Assembly (NCBI GenBank): GCA_054601695.1
Contig: BAAHQB010000355.1
Location: 97,884-161,883 of the forward strand
DNA from: Amorphochlora amoebiformis
Taxonomy: Eukaryota; Cercozoa; Chlorarachniophyceae
Reading direction: 5' to 3'
Length of the DNA stretch: 64,000 bases
The notes under the pieces are model-generated. The model did not search any database. It saw nothing but the letters and a program-made list of their open reading frames with translations, and was not told the DNA's origin. Shown piece by piece: positions 45,451 to 64,000 of the stretch; the first letter of the stretch is position 1; each line of letters begins with the position of its first letter. The position numbers and the translations under genes are program-made.

Positions 45451-45481
<31 letters not shown>

Positions 45482-45573
45482 AACGTATGTATACAAATGC
45501 ATATATTATGTATATGTATATATGTGTATGTATGTATGTATGTATGTATATGCATATTATTCAGTATAGTTAT

Positions 45574-45631
<58 letters not shown>

Positions 45632-45648
45632 CTGTATATATGTGTGTG

Positions 45649-45693
<45 letters not shown>

Positions 45694-45694
<1 letters not shown>

Positions 45695-45774
45695 CTATCG
45701 AGCTATGCCTGAAACATAGCTCTCATCGGCAGCTAAACCAATTGGCTTTACTCCCCTTAATATTATATCAAGAG
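45694..45774 (+). CDS. Duplicated exon, copy 1
   Basis: An 81 bp exon, phase 0/0, in frame with exon 45061-45134, reading [20 protein letters not shown] then LILYQE. Donor GAG/GTAATA. Copy 2 lies at 45911-45985. Confidence 0.45.
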
Positions 45775-45793
45775 GTAATATATGTATATATAA

Positions 45794-45830
<37 letters not shown>

Positions 45831-45910
45831 TATACACATATATGTACACATATACATACACACATATATACATGCATACACACATATATATACATATACA
45901 TAATATATAT

Positions 45911-45985
45911 GAGCTATGCCCGAAACCTACTTCTCATCGGCAGCTAAACCAATTGGCTTTATTCCCCTTAATATTCTATCCACAG
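45911..45985 (+). CDS. Duplicated exon, copy 2
   Basis: [20 protein letters not shown] then IFYPQ, donor CAG/GTAATA. About 88 percent identical to copy 1 by eye and open in the same frame, but its acceptor is less clear (ATATATGAG). It may be an alternative exon or a decaying copy. Confidence 0.4.
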
Positions 45986-45989
45986 GTAA

Positions 45990-47049
<1,060 letters not shown>

Positions 47050-47056
47050 TATATAG

Positions 47057-47113
47057 TTTGCGGTCTCTATTCTATTCGTCGACGCCAATCCCATTGATTC
47101 TCCAGGGTTATAT

Positions 47114-47205
<92 letters not shown>

Positions 47206-47290
47206 ATATACGTATCTGGATGTGTATATATTCATAAATTTTATATATATAAACATTTTCATAAATATACATTTTTATTATTCATGTATA

Positions 47291-47361
<71 letters not shown>

Positions 47362-47493
47362 CATATATATATATATATATAATATGTATTTACATGTATG
47401 ACACAATATATGTTAATTACTCCGCAAAGGTTTCACATGTAAGATATATAGAGAGATATCTCAATATGTGCAGGTACATATTTATTTCAACTA

Positions 47494-47542
<49 letters not shown>

Positions 47543-47789
47543 ATATATACATATATGTATGCATACATGTGCATATACATAAACATGTAATACATACATA
47601 TATGTATCTTGCTTCCGACACGTGTATTCTCAGATGAACCTTCTCGGAATGTTCTTAATATGTTCTAAAATGTTCCTTTTTTGACCGAGATTAGGTTTTT
47701 CTTTGGGATGTTAACAGTCGTTAGTTTATACGATCTTCTAGTCGAAAGTGGTATGTCATTTGCTTCAGACATGTGTGCTTATGTATATG

Positions 47790-47826
<37 letters not shown>

Positions 47827-47857
47827 GTGTGTGTGTGTGTGTGTGTTTATATATATG

Positions 47858-47937
<80 letters not shown>

Positions 47938-48088
47938 GTGCATTTACATATAATAAGGCTGGTTATATGACATTTGGTTCGAGTTGGTCAAGACCGATAA
48001 ATCACCGATAAGGTATAATATGTACATAACTGCATACTCTTGCATATTTATATATGTATATATATATACATATATATATACATATATT

Positions 48089-48119
<31 letters not shown>

Positions 48120-48160
48120 AAATATATATATATATATATACATATATAAAATATATGTAC

Positions 48161-48218
<58 letters not shown>

Positions 48219-48245
48219 AATATATATTCATATATATATATATAT

Positions 48246-48289
<44 letters not shown>

Positions 48290-48327
48290 GTATAAATATA
48301 TATCGATTGCAAAGATATACATATTTA

Positions 48328-48373
<46 letters not shown>

Positions 48374-48465
48374 TATATATATATGTACAATTTATATATG
48401 TATATATATATGTGTGTAATAAGCACATATTTTATTCATACATCATATTCATATATATACATATA

Positions 48466-48496
<31 letters not shown>

Positions 48497-48612
48497 TTAC
48501 ATATATATATACATATATTTATGTGTGTGTGTGTATGTATGTACACATTTATATCCATGACCTATATGTTTATATATACATATTTATATATAGAATATAT
48601 ATATATATATTT

Positions 48613-48644
<32 letters not shown>

Positions 48645-48772
48645 AATGTATATAAATAGGTATATAATATATATATATACATATATATAAATATATGTAT
48701 GTGTGTGTAACGTAAATGTACAGAAAAGCAATCTATATGGGAAAGAAATACGAGTATCTACGCCAAAAGGTC

Positions 48773-48839
<67 letters not shown>

Positions 48840-48898
48840 CCATCTAAGACAAACATACATTTTTACTAAGCATGTAGTACGGCTAAATAATATTAACA

Positions 48899-48947
<49 letters not shown>

Positions 48948-49012
48948 GTGGGTATATGTCGTAGTATTGTTTACGGTACCTATAACTGTATGTGTGTTAA
49001 TATTATATTATA

Positions 49013-49054
<42 letters not shown>

Positions 49055-49142
49055 AATATATCTATATCTATATATATATATATATATGTATACATTGGAC
49101 ATATTCAGTTGATTGAAAATGAATAAGTAGATATATTATATA

Positions 49143-49180
<38 letters not shown>

Positions 49181-49215
49181 CATGGAATATATACACACAT
49201 ACACTGTACATACAT

Positions 49216-49253
<38 letters not shown>

Positions 49254-49309
49254 ATATAGTGGAAATCTCTATTAACATGAAAATACACTCAAATATCTAC
49301 CGGGAATTT

Positions 49310-49350
<41 letters not shown>

Positions 49351-49589
49351 CACATACATAATACACACACATACACATATAATAAAATATAATTTATATA
49401 TATATACATATATGTGTACATACACATATACATATAAACACATATAACATATACATACATACACATATACATTACACACACATTAATACATATGTACACA
49501 CACATATATATATGTATATTTATACAAATATAAATATATATATATGTATAATTATATATGTATATGTAATGTGTATATTTATATATATG

Positions 49590-49636
<47 letters not shown>

Positions 49637-49842
49637 TTATGTATATTTATAAATATATATATATATATAATATATATGTATATATATATATATATTTACA
49701 TACAATATATATATAGAATATATATTCACATATTATATATATATATACACTTGAAATGTTGATTAGACATGTGTATGCATAGGTATTCGCGGAACAAATC
49801 GCTACAACTTCAGCGTTATTCATGGTATGTATGTGTATAATC

Positions 49843-49880
<38 letters not shown>

Positions 49881-49981
49881 ATTTAATATAGATGTATAAT
49901 ATATATATATATATAGATATAAAATATATATGTATATATATGTACATATATATATATATATATATGCAGATAAATATATAT

Positions 49982-50049
<68 letters not shown>

Positions 50050-50137
50050 TACATATATATATATGTATATAATATATGTATATATATGTAAAGGTATATA
50101 TGTGTATATGTGTGTATATATGTACATATGTGTATAG

Positions 50138-50173
<36 letters not shown>

Positions 50174-50218
50174 ATATGTATATGTGTATATGTATGTATA
50201 TGTGTATACATATACACC

Positions 50219-50258
<40 letters not shown>

Positions 50259-50314
50259 TACGCGCATAAATATGTACAAACAAATTGTGTACAGATACAT
50301 ATTATATATATATG

Positions 50315-50356
<42 letters not shown>

Positions 50357-50505
50357 TCTTCAGACTATAGTTGAGTACAGCATTGGGCCAGTTCTAAGGG
50401 TTAATATGCTTGCTGACTACTCGGAAGAAACAACTAATACTAAAGCAAATACACCAGGTATATACATATATATATATATATATATCAACATATATATTTA
50501 CATAG

Positions 50506-50562
<57 letters not shown>

Positions 50563-50845
50563 CATATATATATATAACTACATTTTGATATATACATATG
50601 TGCTTTTTATGGCCTATGTGATGTATTTGCAATATTCACATCATATTTGCAATATTCATATGTTATTTGCAATATTCATATCATAGTACAGTCTAACGAT
50701 TTACATGTATAGATTTCTCAAATATACATATCGTTTATTCTATTCCTATAAATACACATGCCATGTATTTAGATTCCGATAAATATAATGCAGTGTTTGT
50801 ACACGGTATATATATATATATAAATATATATATTATATATATATG

Positions 50846-50885
<40 letters not shown>

Positions 50886-51039
50886 CTAGATATCAACGGT
50901 GTATATGCACATAAATCGATATACATACATACATATAAATACATACGCTATACATTGAATGTATACATAGGAACAATCGTTGGATACATCGTGGTTATAT
51001 TTGTGGAAATTTGCCTTAGTCAGGTAAATAACATTTACG

Positions 51040-51095
<56 letters not shown>

Positions 51096-51139
51096 TCCAA
51101 TAAGGTAAATATATATATATATATATATACATATGTGGT

Positions 51140-51215
<76 letters not shown>

Positions 51216-51387
51216 TGTGTATGTGTGTGTGTTTGTATGTTTGTATGTATGGATACACACAAATCCATGAACAAGTACACATGCCTTTAGAGGACAACTT
51301 ACGTTAAGACGCTTTTTTTGAGAAGACATGTTACATATATATACATATACATATATATATATACAGATATGTTACATATATATATAC

Positions 51388-51419
<32 letters not shown>

Positions 51420-51472
51420 GCATACATATAGTTTATTTCTCTAGCTGCCCATATACATATATATATATATAT

Positions 51473-51505
<33 letters not shown>

Positions 51506-51594
51506 TAAATATATATATATATAGTTTATTTCTCTAGCTGTCCATAATTATGCGAATAGCGATGTCATTTGACGTTTTAATCTCGTATCTATTT
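47057..51594 (+). CDS. Membrane protein, exon chain 3 (ten exons)
   Basis: Exons 47057-47106, 47452-47473, 47634-47661, 47718-47750, 47958-48012, 48724-48769, 49783-49824, 50364-50457, 50971-51023 and 51538-51594 are mutually phase-compatible (0/2, 1/0, 0/1, 2/1, 2/2, 1/0, 0/0, 0/1, 2/0, 0/0) and stop-free. Segments: [143 protein letters not shown]. At least three are membrane-like. A terminal exon may be 52580-52643, reading ITEDSKENSEVLPEPNAKNE then stop, but its phase needs one more exon. Introns are (TA)n. Exon 47634 has a weak donor. Family not recognised. Confidence 0.55.
51425..51540 (+). repeat. Upstream partial copy of exon 51538
   Basis: TAGTTTATTTCTCTAGCTG occurs at 51429-51447 and 51522-51540. 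Only the second continues into a complete exon. Copy unit about 93 bp. Confidence 0.7.
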
Positions 51595-51604
51595 GTTATG
51601 TACT

Positions 51605-51955
51605 AGTACACATCAATACTTGTCAACATAAATATATCTGTAGCATATTCTGAGATAACATCAATAGTTGTCAACACAAATATCTATAGCATATATTCTG
51701 AAATGACTTCAATAGTTGTCTACTTAAATATATCTGTAGGATATATTCTGAGATAAAATCAATAGTTGTCAACATAAATACATCTGTAGCATATATTCTG
51801 AGATAACATCAATAGTTGTCAACATAAATATCTAGTTTCTTCCTTAACTACTCTTTCCACTCTTAGCATATATCTCTCCCCTCTTTCTCTCGATATCTTG
51901 TCTCTAATAGTTGTCAACATAAATACATCTGTAGCATATATTCTGAGAAAGATGA
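51605..51955 (+). repeat. ATAGTTGTCAACATAAATA tandem repeat
   Basis: Six to seven units of about 50-58 bp (CATCAATAGTTGTCAACATA...CTGTAGCATATATTCTGAGA), with a CT-rich insertion at 51838-51905. Confidence 0.8.
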
Positions 51956-52059
51956 TGTAAATATTAGTTTGTGACGCAATACCTGCTACAAAGGAGAATG
52001 AAACGCGTTAAAAACAACTTAAATAAGGCTCTCAGGTCAATATATACAAGGAAATGTAT

Positions 52060-52106
52060 CAATATATATGTGTATGCTTTTATGTAATGTATGCATGACA
52101 ATATAT

Positions 52107-52156
<50 letters not shown>

Positions 52157-52178
52157 GCATATATATATATATATTAAC

Positions 52179-52215
<37 letters not shown>

Positions 52216-52255
52216 GCTTGTTTGTATGTATATGTTACAATATATTAACATACCT

Positions 52256-52311
<56 letters not shown>

Positions 52312-52507
52312 TATATATATATGTATATATATAGTGTATAGATATATATTTATGCATATTTATATATGTGAATGTATTTATATACATACATATGCAAGAC
52401 ACAAATATATGTACAAATTCATAATCAAACTCTAATCAAATACAGATGTATGTATATATATATATATATATATATTGTTGAAGTGTGCATAGCATATCTA
52501 GTTCATG

Positions 52508-52553
<46 letters not shown>

Positions 52554-52560
52554 TATATTG
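52060..52560. repeat. (TA)n tracts
   Basis: TA microsatellites with minor islands. No supported exon. Confidence 0.75.
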
Positions 52561-52579
52561 ATATTTATGCTATATACAG

Positions 52580-52643
52580 AATCACAGAAGATAGTAAGGA
52601 AAACTCGGAAGTACTTCCGGAACCAAATGCAAAAAATGAGTAA
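52580..52643 (+). CDS. Possible terminal exon
   Basis: Acceptor ATATACAG. Read with one leading base it gives ITEDSKENSEVLPEPNAKNE and a stop, an acidic hydrophilic tail suiting a membrane protein C-terminus. The alternative frame (SQKIVRKTRKYFRNQMQKMS, stop) is also open. Confidence 0.35.
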
Positions 52644-52694
52644 CTAAATATAAATATATATATATATATATCTGTGTGTGTGTGTGTATATGTA

Positions 52695-52739
<45 letters not shown>

Positions 52740-52744
<5 letters not shown>

Positions 52745-52940
52745 TCTGTGTGTTTGGTTTTGTATGAGATACAGTACTATTGCGTACATAAACGTTTTGA
52801 GATATAGTACTATTACGTATATACACGTTTTGGGTTATGTACCCTCTATATACATATTTGTGTGTGAGTGTGTATGTATGTATGTATCTTACTATTAATT
52901 ACATATACGTTTTGAGTTATGTACCCTCTACAACCTAATC
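52740..52940. repeat. GAGATACAGTACTATT tandem repeat
   Basis: Imperfect units TTTTGAGATA(T/C)AGTACTATT and TTTTGGGTTATGTACCCTCT, twice each. Confidence 0.6.
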
Positions 52941-52949
52941 AATATGTCT

Positions 52950-52956
52950 AAATATT

Positions 52957-53048
<92 letters not shown>

Positions 53049-53105
53049 ATGTATCCTTCTATATATATATAAAAATATTCATATACTACATTATATAATA
53101 TATAT

Positions 53106-53183
<78 letters not shown>

Positions 53184-53222
53184 TATATATATGCAAATAC
53201 ATATTTATATTTATATATGTGC

Positions 53223-53264
<42 letters not shown>

Positions 53265-53365
53265 GTACACACACATACACACACATGTATATATATAGAA
53301 AATGTATATATATATATATATATTTGTGTGTGTGCATCGTATTCTTGTGTACATAAGTAGATCTA
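52950..53365. repeat. (TA)n tract
   Basis: TA/CA microsatellite. Confidence 0.85.
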
Positions 53366-53367
53366 TA

Positions 53368-54240
53368 TATCGTTAATAACAAATACATGGATATCTTATT
53401 ACTGATATCTATATATTGTTAATAACAAATACATGGATATCGTATTACTGACATCTATATATCGTTAATAACAAATACATGGATATCGTATTACTGACAT
53501 CTATATATCGTTAATAACAAATACATGGATATCTTATTACTGATATCTATATATCGTTAATAACAAATACATGGATATATTATTTACTAACATCTATATA
53601 TCGTTAATAACAAATACATGGATATCTTATTTACTAACATCTATATATCGTTAATAACAAATACATGGATATCTTATTTACTAACATCTATATATCGTTA
53701 ATAACAAATACATGGATATCTTATTTACTAACATCTATATATCGTTAATAACAAATACATGGATATCTTATTTACTAACATCTATATATCGTTAATAACA
53801 AATGTATGGATATCTTATTTACTAACATCTATATATCGTAATAACAAATACATGGATATCTTATTTACTAACTTCTATATATTGTTACTTGCAAATACAT
53901 GAATATCTTATTTACTAACATCTATATATCGTTAATAACAAATGTATGGATATCTTATTTACTGACATCTATATATCGTTAATAATAAATACATGGATAT
54001 CTTATTTACTAACATCTATATATCGTTAATAACAAATACATGGATATCTTATTTATTAACATCTATATGCAAATACATGGATATCTTATTTACTAACATC
54101 TATATATCGTTAATAACAAATACATGGATATCTTATTTACTAACATCTATATATCGTTAATAACAAATACATGGATATCTTATTTACTAACATCTATATA
54201 TCGTTAATAACAAATACATGGATATCTTATTTACTAACAT
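53368..54240 (+). repeat. 47 bp satellite, about 19 units
   Basis: Units of 46-48 bp with core TCGTTAATAACAAATACATG then GATATCTTATTTACTAACAT and CTATATA. Most differ by one to three bases; units near 53880 and 54055 are diverged or truncated. Early units end ATTACTGA, later ones TTTACTAA, so the array has two subtypes. Confidence 0.9.
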
Positions 54241-54306
54241 ACACACAGGCAAAAATCCTCTCTCCCAAACACATCCTCTGGTAATATATAACATACATAT
54301 AATATG

Positions 54307-54344
<38 letters not shown>

Positions 54345-54374
54345 TATATACGCATATATATGAAAATATACATA

Positions 54375-54753
54375 TCTAGACATATCTCCTTCTCTCTCCG
54401 ACGATATTTTTCTCTCGCTCTCTTTCTCTCTTTATTCTCCATTACCTTTCTAATATTCTTTCTCTTTCTTTCTTTCCATTAATCTCTATCTCTCTATCTC
54501 TCTCTCTCTCTTTGTTCCTAGCATCTAGTCTGTGTTTGCTCTCTCGCTCTCTTTCTCTCTTTATTCTCCATTATCTGTTCCTAGCATTTAGTCTGTGTTT
54601 GCTCTCTCTCTCGCTCTCTTTCTCTCTTTATTCTCCATTATCCTTCTCTCATTTTTTCTCTTTCATTCTCTCTATTAATCTCTATCTCTCTATCTCCTTT
54701 CTCTCTTGCTCTTTAAGAACATTCTATCCTCTTTTCTGTCTTTCTCTTAGTTA

Positions 54754-54760
<7 letters not shown>
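54375..54760 (+). repeat. CT-rich tract with tandem units
   Basis: CTCTCGCTCTCTTTCTCTCT and TTTATTCTCCATTA recur at 54411, 54540 and 54608; TAGCAT(C/T)TAGTCTGTGTTTG recurs twice. Confidence 0.8.
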
Positions 54761-55457
<697 letters not shown>

Positions 55458-55458
55458 C

Positions 55459-55708
55459 GTTACAGCATGTAGAGCTAGCGCGGATCCTATAGCTAGTTAA
55501 CTACGCGGCGGCTGGCTAGACTGCCGTCAGTTCCTCAGAGAGTAGTAGCACAATAGTCGGAACCCAGAATATTTTCGGAACCCATACGGTTCCGGAGGAA
55601 GGAAGGAAGTATCCGACTACCGCACGAAGTTATCTATAATCATCCGTAATAATCCAAAAAACGGACTTGAATCGAACTCTGGACTTCCATCTTCTATACC
55701 ACTGCGCT

Positions 55709-55711
<3 letters not shown>
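55459..55711 (-). mobile_element. tRNA-derived SINE, copy 2
   Basis: Reverse complement of the element at 36408-36679, with small indels. Read on the minus strand it begins GTTAGCGCAGTGGTATAG and carries GAGTTCGATTCAAGTCC, so its box A and box B are closer to tRNA consensus than in copy 1. It ends in CATGCTGTAAC and is flanked by (TA)n on both sides. Confidence 0.75.
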
Positions 55712-55762
<51 letters not shown>

Positions 55763-55814
55763 AAATGTTTATATATGCAAATTCTGTATCTAACCTTTTG
55801 TTGTTTCGGTTCAG

Positions 55815-55830
55815 TTGAGGACAACGCTAC

Positions 55831-55835
<5 letters not shown>
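55815..55835 (+). repeat. Upstream partial copy of exon 55894
   Basis: GGTTCAGTTGAGGACAACGCT repeats the acceptor and first bases of the exon 79 bp downstream (GGTTCAGTTGAAGACATTGC), then runs into (TA)n with no donor. Confidence 0.65.
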
Positions 55836-55879
<44 letters not shown>

Positions 55880-55893
55880 GTGTTTTGGTTCAG

Positions 55894-55950
55894 TTGAAGA
55901 CATTGCTCAAACTCGGCATTCTAAGGGTTGCTTTCTATATTATGTACAAT

Positions 55951-55995
<45 letters not shown>

Positions 55996-56123
55996 TATAT
56001 ATGTAATTATATATATTTATGTAATACATATATATATATATACGCATATTATGGCATGCATATTGTATATGTAGAAATGGAATATACATCCTTCATACAT
56101 ACAGTGATGTCAATACATATATC

Positions 56124-56186
<63 letters not shown>

Positions 56187-56310
56187 TGTATACATTTGTA
56201 TGTATATATACATATACATATAAGTATACATTTATGTGTATATATACATATACATATAAATATGTATTTATGTATGTATGTATGTGTATGTGTGTAAATT
56301 GGGTGCCTAT

Positions 56311-56348
<38 letters not shown>

Positions 56349-56356
56349 ACATTTAC

Positions 56357-56394
<38 letters not shown>

Positions 56395-56478
56395 TATGTA
56401 TACTACATATACAGAAAAATTATGTACACATATCTTACACATAATTATATGCATATATATATATATATATATATATAT

Positions 56479-56512
<34 letters not shown>

Positions 56513-57044
56513 CAAGCATGGAGGTAAAGAGTTAAAATAGGGATAGATGGACATAAGTTATCATGCTACAAGTGTAACCTATATATACATATAAACATAT
56601 GTGTAGTATACATATACAACACATATACATATATTCATATATGTGTGTGTATACATGTAAAATGTATTAACTTATCTATGTATACATAGAAACATATACT
56701 TACATATATTTTTATACTTGTATACATACATGCATAGCATTTCGATGTTAATTGATTCTAGTATTTTGATGTGCAGGTCGATCGGATACTAGAAGAAGAG
56801 CCCGTGGGTCACCGTGGAAGTCATCACTTTTCCAAGAATTTCCAATATTCGCACCTACCGGACGAATGAGAGGGAATAGTATAGCAAATACGCAGGTTGG
56901 TTTATAGACATAGTTATATTTTTAAGTGGGTAAGTGTATGTCTATGTTCCTATCCATATATTATATATATATATATATTATGGTGCTATACACACATATA
57001 TATATATATATATATATATTGCAATTGTATATGTGTATATATAT

Positions 57045-57093
<49 letters not shown>

Positions 57094-57243
57094 CGTGTGT
57101 GTGTGTATGTGTGTGTGTGTGTGTATGTGTGTGTGTGTGTGTACGTAGGTTAGATATATGTATATACGTATATATATATATATATAGTACAAATATATAC
57201 ATTATATTTTTACATGTTTAACATATATGATTTACGTATATAC

Positions 57244-57283
<40 letters not shown>

Positions 57284-57403
57284 CATGTTATGTATATATA
57301 TATATTGGTTATATGTATGTATACGTAAATATATATATGTATAGTACAAAATGTACATGTATTATATTTGTATATGTTTAGAACATATATGTCTTCGTAT
57401 ATA

Positions 57404-57441
<38 letters not shown>

Positions 57442-57507
57442 CATATATAGACACATATAGGCATATACATATGTATACACATATATATACACATATTCAT
57501 ATATGTA

Positions 57508-57556
<49 letters not shown>

Positions 57557-57833
57557 CTGTGTACATGTGTCTTTTACACATGAGATGTGGGTCAAAGTCA
57601 GGGTCAGGGTTAGGGTTACGGTTAGGTTTAGGGTTAAAGTTAGGGTTAGGGGATACATTAACATGGTATTCGTTTGGTATGATTGTATAGGTATGTACCA
57701 CGGCACATTATTACTTTAGCTGTGGACATGTGTCTAGCGAAAAAAAAAGTGTACTCGACGCAATATATATTCGTGCGTCAGGGAAAAAGGGATGGTTATT
57801 TTATTAATATTTACATGTATGTTGTATACATCT

Positions 57834-57871
<38 letters not shown>

Positions 57872-59083
57872 TGAAAGGAGATAGATATATATGCATTAAG
57901 TACAAATTAAGAATTTTGATAAAGTTCACAGAAAAAGTATTAATTTGACAGTTATTTCGGCCGCACGTGTTTCGGCTGATCTTTGTATGTGGCGCCCTCG
58001 TCGGGATTCGTTACGGGCTGGTACCTGTTCAGTCTAATCGCACGCTTTGAGTGCAGGACCCCGCATGCGCACGGAGCGCTATATAAAATGTTCATCAGAG
58101 TTTTCGACCGTCCTATATCTAGATATATAGATACGTACGAGTACGTCCGATGCTTGAATCGAGGACGCAGGTACTAGAGTCTAGCGTATCGCGCATGTCA
58201 CCTGATCATACGGCTAGTACGGTAATCATACTTTAAGTGACAGCGCAACTAGCAATGCCAACATACACACGAGCTCAGATGATATGATATTCGAGATATG
58301 GTAGCAGCGAATTTTCTACTTGTGATTGGTCGCGACGAGTAGCGATACACAATTGCACGTGTGCAATATTTGCTATTGTATCCAGAGTTATCATAATGGC
58401 CGCAGTGTCTGTCTAGCGAGAACTAAGATATTTGACCGAGTGATCGAAGGAGAGTTCAGGGACGTGATATATTGTCCTGAATATGTTACATATCGACATG
58501 CAACTGAATCATTGAAAAAATGTAGAAGCAGAGTGAGTATAATTAACTGAGACTATCGAAGGCCGTCCGGTGCGCGCTGCTGCCGTGACTCACGGTTCAT
58601 TGCTCAAGGGTGTGATTTCGAGCCTTACGGTCTCAGTGACGTCGTCGGTACACTAGGTACATGTAGTCAATATGCATTGGATCCGGAGTCCTCGCATGCA
58701 AGAAATGCAAGAAATGGTGTTCCAGATACTTGTCTTCCAGCATGATCTGATACCATGACTCCATGAGTCACGGTCACATGTAGTCAATTATGCATTGGAT
58801 CCGGAGTCTTCGCATGCAAGAAATGGTGTTCTAGATACTTGTCTTACAGCATGATATGATGCCTCAAGACTTGAAGGCGAGGGCGCTGAGGCTGTTGGAA
58901 ACCAGGGTTCGCAACGAAGGGAAACTTCACCAGTCAAATCAATCATTGGAACTTGGCGGGAAGTTGACAGCACGTGTCACCTTGGACTTCTGCTCGCCGA
59001 CAAATTCTCTCGAAACTTCCACACGTCACATATCTATTTTAGATATCTTATATCACTATGTAATAGCCCGCCATAAACCCTAA
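55894..59083 (+). CDS. Unknown protein, last four exons
   Basis: Plus exons 55894-55926, 56777-56895, 58386-58532 and 58850-59083 join in phases 2/1, 2/0, 0/0 and 0/stop into 176 codons. The 147 bp exon has clear borders (TTGTATCCAG/AGT, AGA/GTGAGTAT) and reads [20 protein letters not shown] then [15 protein letters not shown]. The second exon is Arg/Ser-rich ([15 protein letters not shown]) with [13 protein letters not shown]. The last exon starts [19 protein letters not shown] and ends IARHKP. The gene starts upstream of the window's resolvable exons. Its stop lies only 118 bp before the next start codon on the same strand. No domain recognised. Confidence 0.6.
55940..56760. repeat. (TA)n intron
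   Basis: TA and TG/CA microsatellites between two exons of the unknown gene. Confidence 0.8.
56900..58380. other. Intron with TA tracts and a TTAGGG remnant
   Basis: TA tracts to 57560, degenerate TTAGGG at 57598-57650, TA at 57836-57868, then unique sequence at 57950-58380. Short frames such as 57983-58177 lack support. Confidence 0.55.
58674..58862 (+). repeat. 118 bp duplication carrying an acceptor
   Basis: ATGCATTGGATCCGGAGTC...CTTGTCTTCCAGCATGAT at 58672-58757 is repeated at 58790-58862. Only the second copy runs into the full terminal exon. An internal AAATGCAAGAAATG micro-duplication is present in the first copy. Confidence 0.8.
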
Positions 59084-59201
59084 GGAACGTTGCCTGCGGT
59101 CAGAAAGACAGGCCCTAGCACAGTTGCCTCTGGCGAGCCTGACTACGCGACCCGAGAGTGCTGAAATTCGCCACGTCTTCGTCCTCCCCCCTTTGGTCAA
59201 C

Positions 59202-64000
<4,799 letters not shown>

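Noticed and set aside
45695-45901. Minus-strand frame [20 protein letters not shown]
   Set aside because: Copy 2 of the same repeat has an in-frame stop on that strand, and only the plus strand keeps donors in both copies.
47958-48012. Frame reading AGYMTFGSS, like an amino-acid permease motif
   Set aside because: That frame hits a stop before the only good donor and does not join the next exon. Another frame ([17 protein letters not shown]) is open throughout and matches the phases of both neighbours.
51299-51329. Minus-strand first exon MSSQKKRLN with donor GTAAGTTG
   Set aside because: An attractive donor, but it is antisense to a phase-consistent plus-strand chain and no following minus exon was found.
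47057-51594. Resemblance to ABCC transporter linker and membrane domains, or to CLN3
   Set aside because: Only loose patterns (NPIDS, SIGPVL, spaced Gly) match. No nucleotide-binding motif is found downstream, and the possible last exon ends the protein.

Overview
This window is nuclear DNA of a eukaryote. There is no bacterial gene organisation. Long (TA)n tracts, several over 200 bp, fill roughly half the window, and blocks of TTAGGG/CCCTAA repeat are scattered through it. Every convincing protein signal is a short island (about 18-250 bp) bounded by AG upstream and GT downstream, so the genes are made of tiny exons separated by (TA)n introns. TTAGGG repeats, a tRNA-derived SINE and heavy microsatellite expansion fit a protist or alga, but they do not fix the lineage. 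No species call is made.

Layout. 1-8200: telomere-like repeats (with a head-to-head TTAGGG/CCCTAA junction near 1740) alternating with (TA)n and short tandem arrays; no gene seen. 8200-12000: the least repetitive stretch, with two candidate exons and an intronless 328-codon ORF (10207-11193). 12033-17857 (minus): a four-exon gene for a small protein with an N-terminal membrane segment and a C-terminal coiled coil; one exon sits at the edge of an array of 22 truncated copies. 20069-25338, with candidate exons to 28007 (minus): a Ser/Arg-rich, coiled-coil protein. 28823-29720 (plus): a short chain of phase-compatible exons. 34477-52643 (plus): many small, mostly hydrophobic exons of a multi-pass membrane protein or proteins of unassigned family. 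55894-59083 (plus): last four exons of an unknown gene. 59202 to the right edge (plus): an alpha/beta-hydrolase of the EMB8/YheT/ABHD1-ABHD3 family, the only gene assigned to a family; its 3' end lies outside the window.

The strongest unexplained signal is structural. Around many exons, truncated copies of the acceptor plus the first part of the exon lie on the upstream side, and truncated copies of the last part of the exon plus the donor lie on the downstream side, relative to transcription. This was seen at about a dozen loci on both strands, with 1 to 22 copies. Whole-exon tandem duplications also occur; in the hydrolase gene the two copies differ only at synonymous sites. Telomere-like repeats sit inside introns of the same genes.

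All exon models come from reading frames, splice dinucleotides and phase compatibility by eye; no transcript or database evidence was available.
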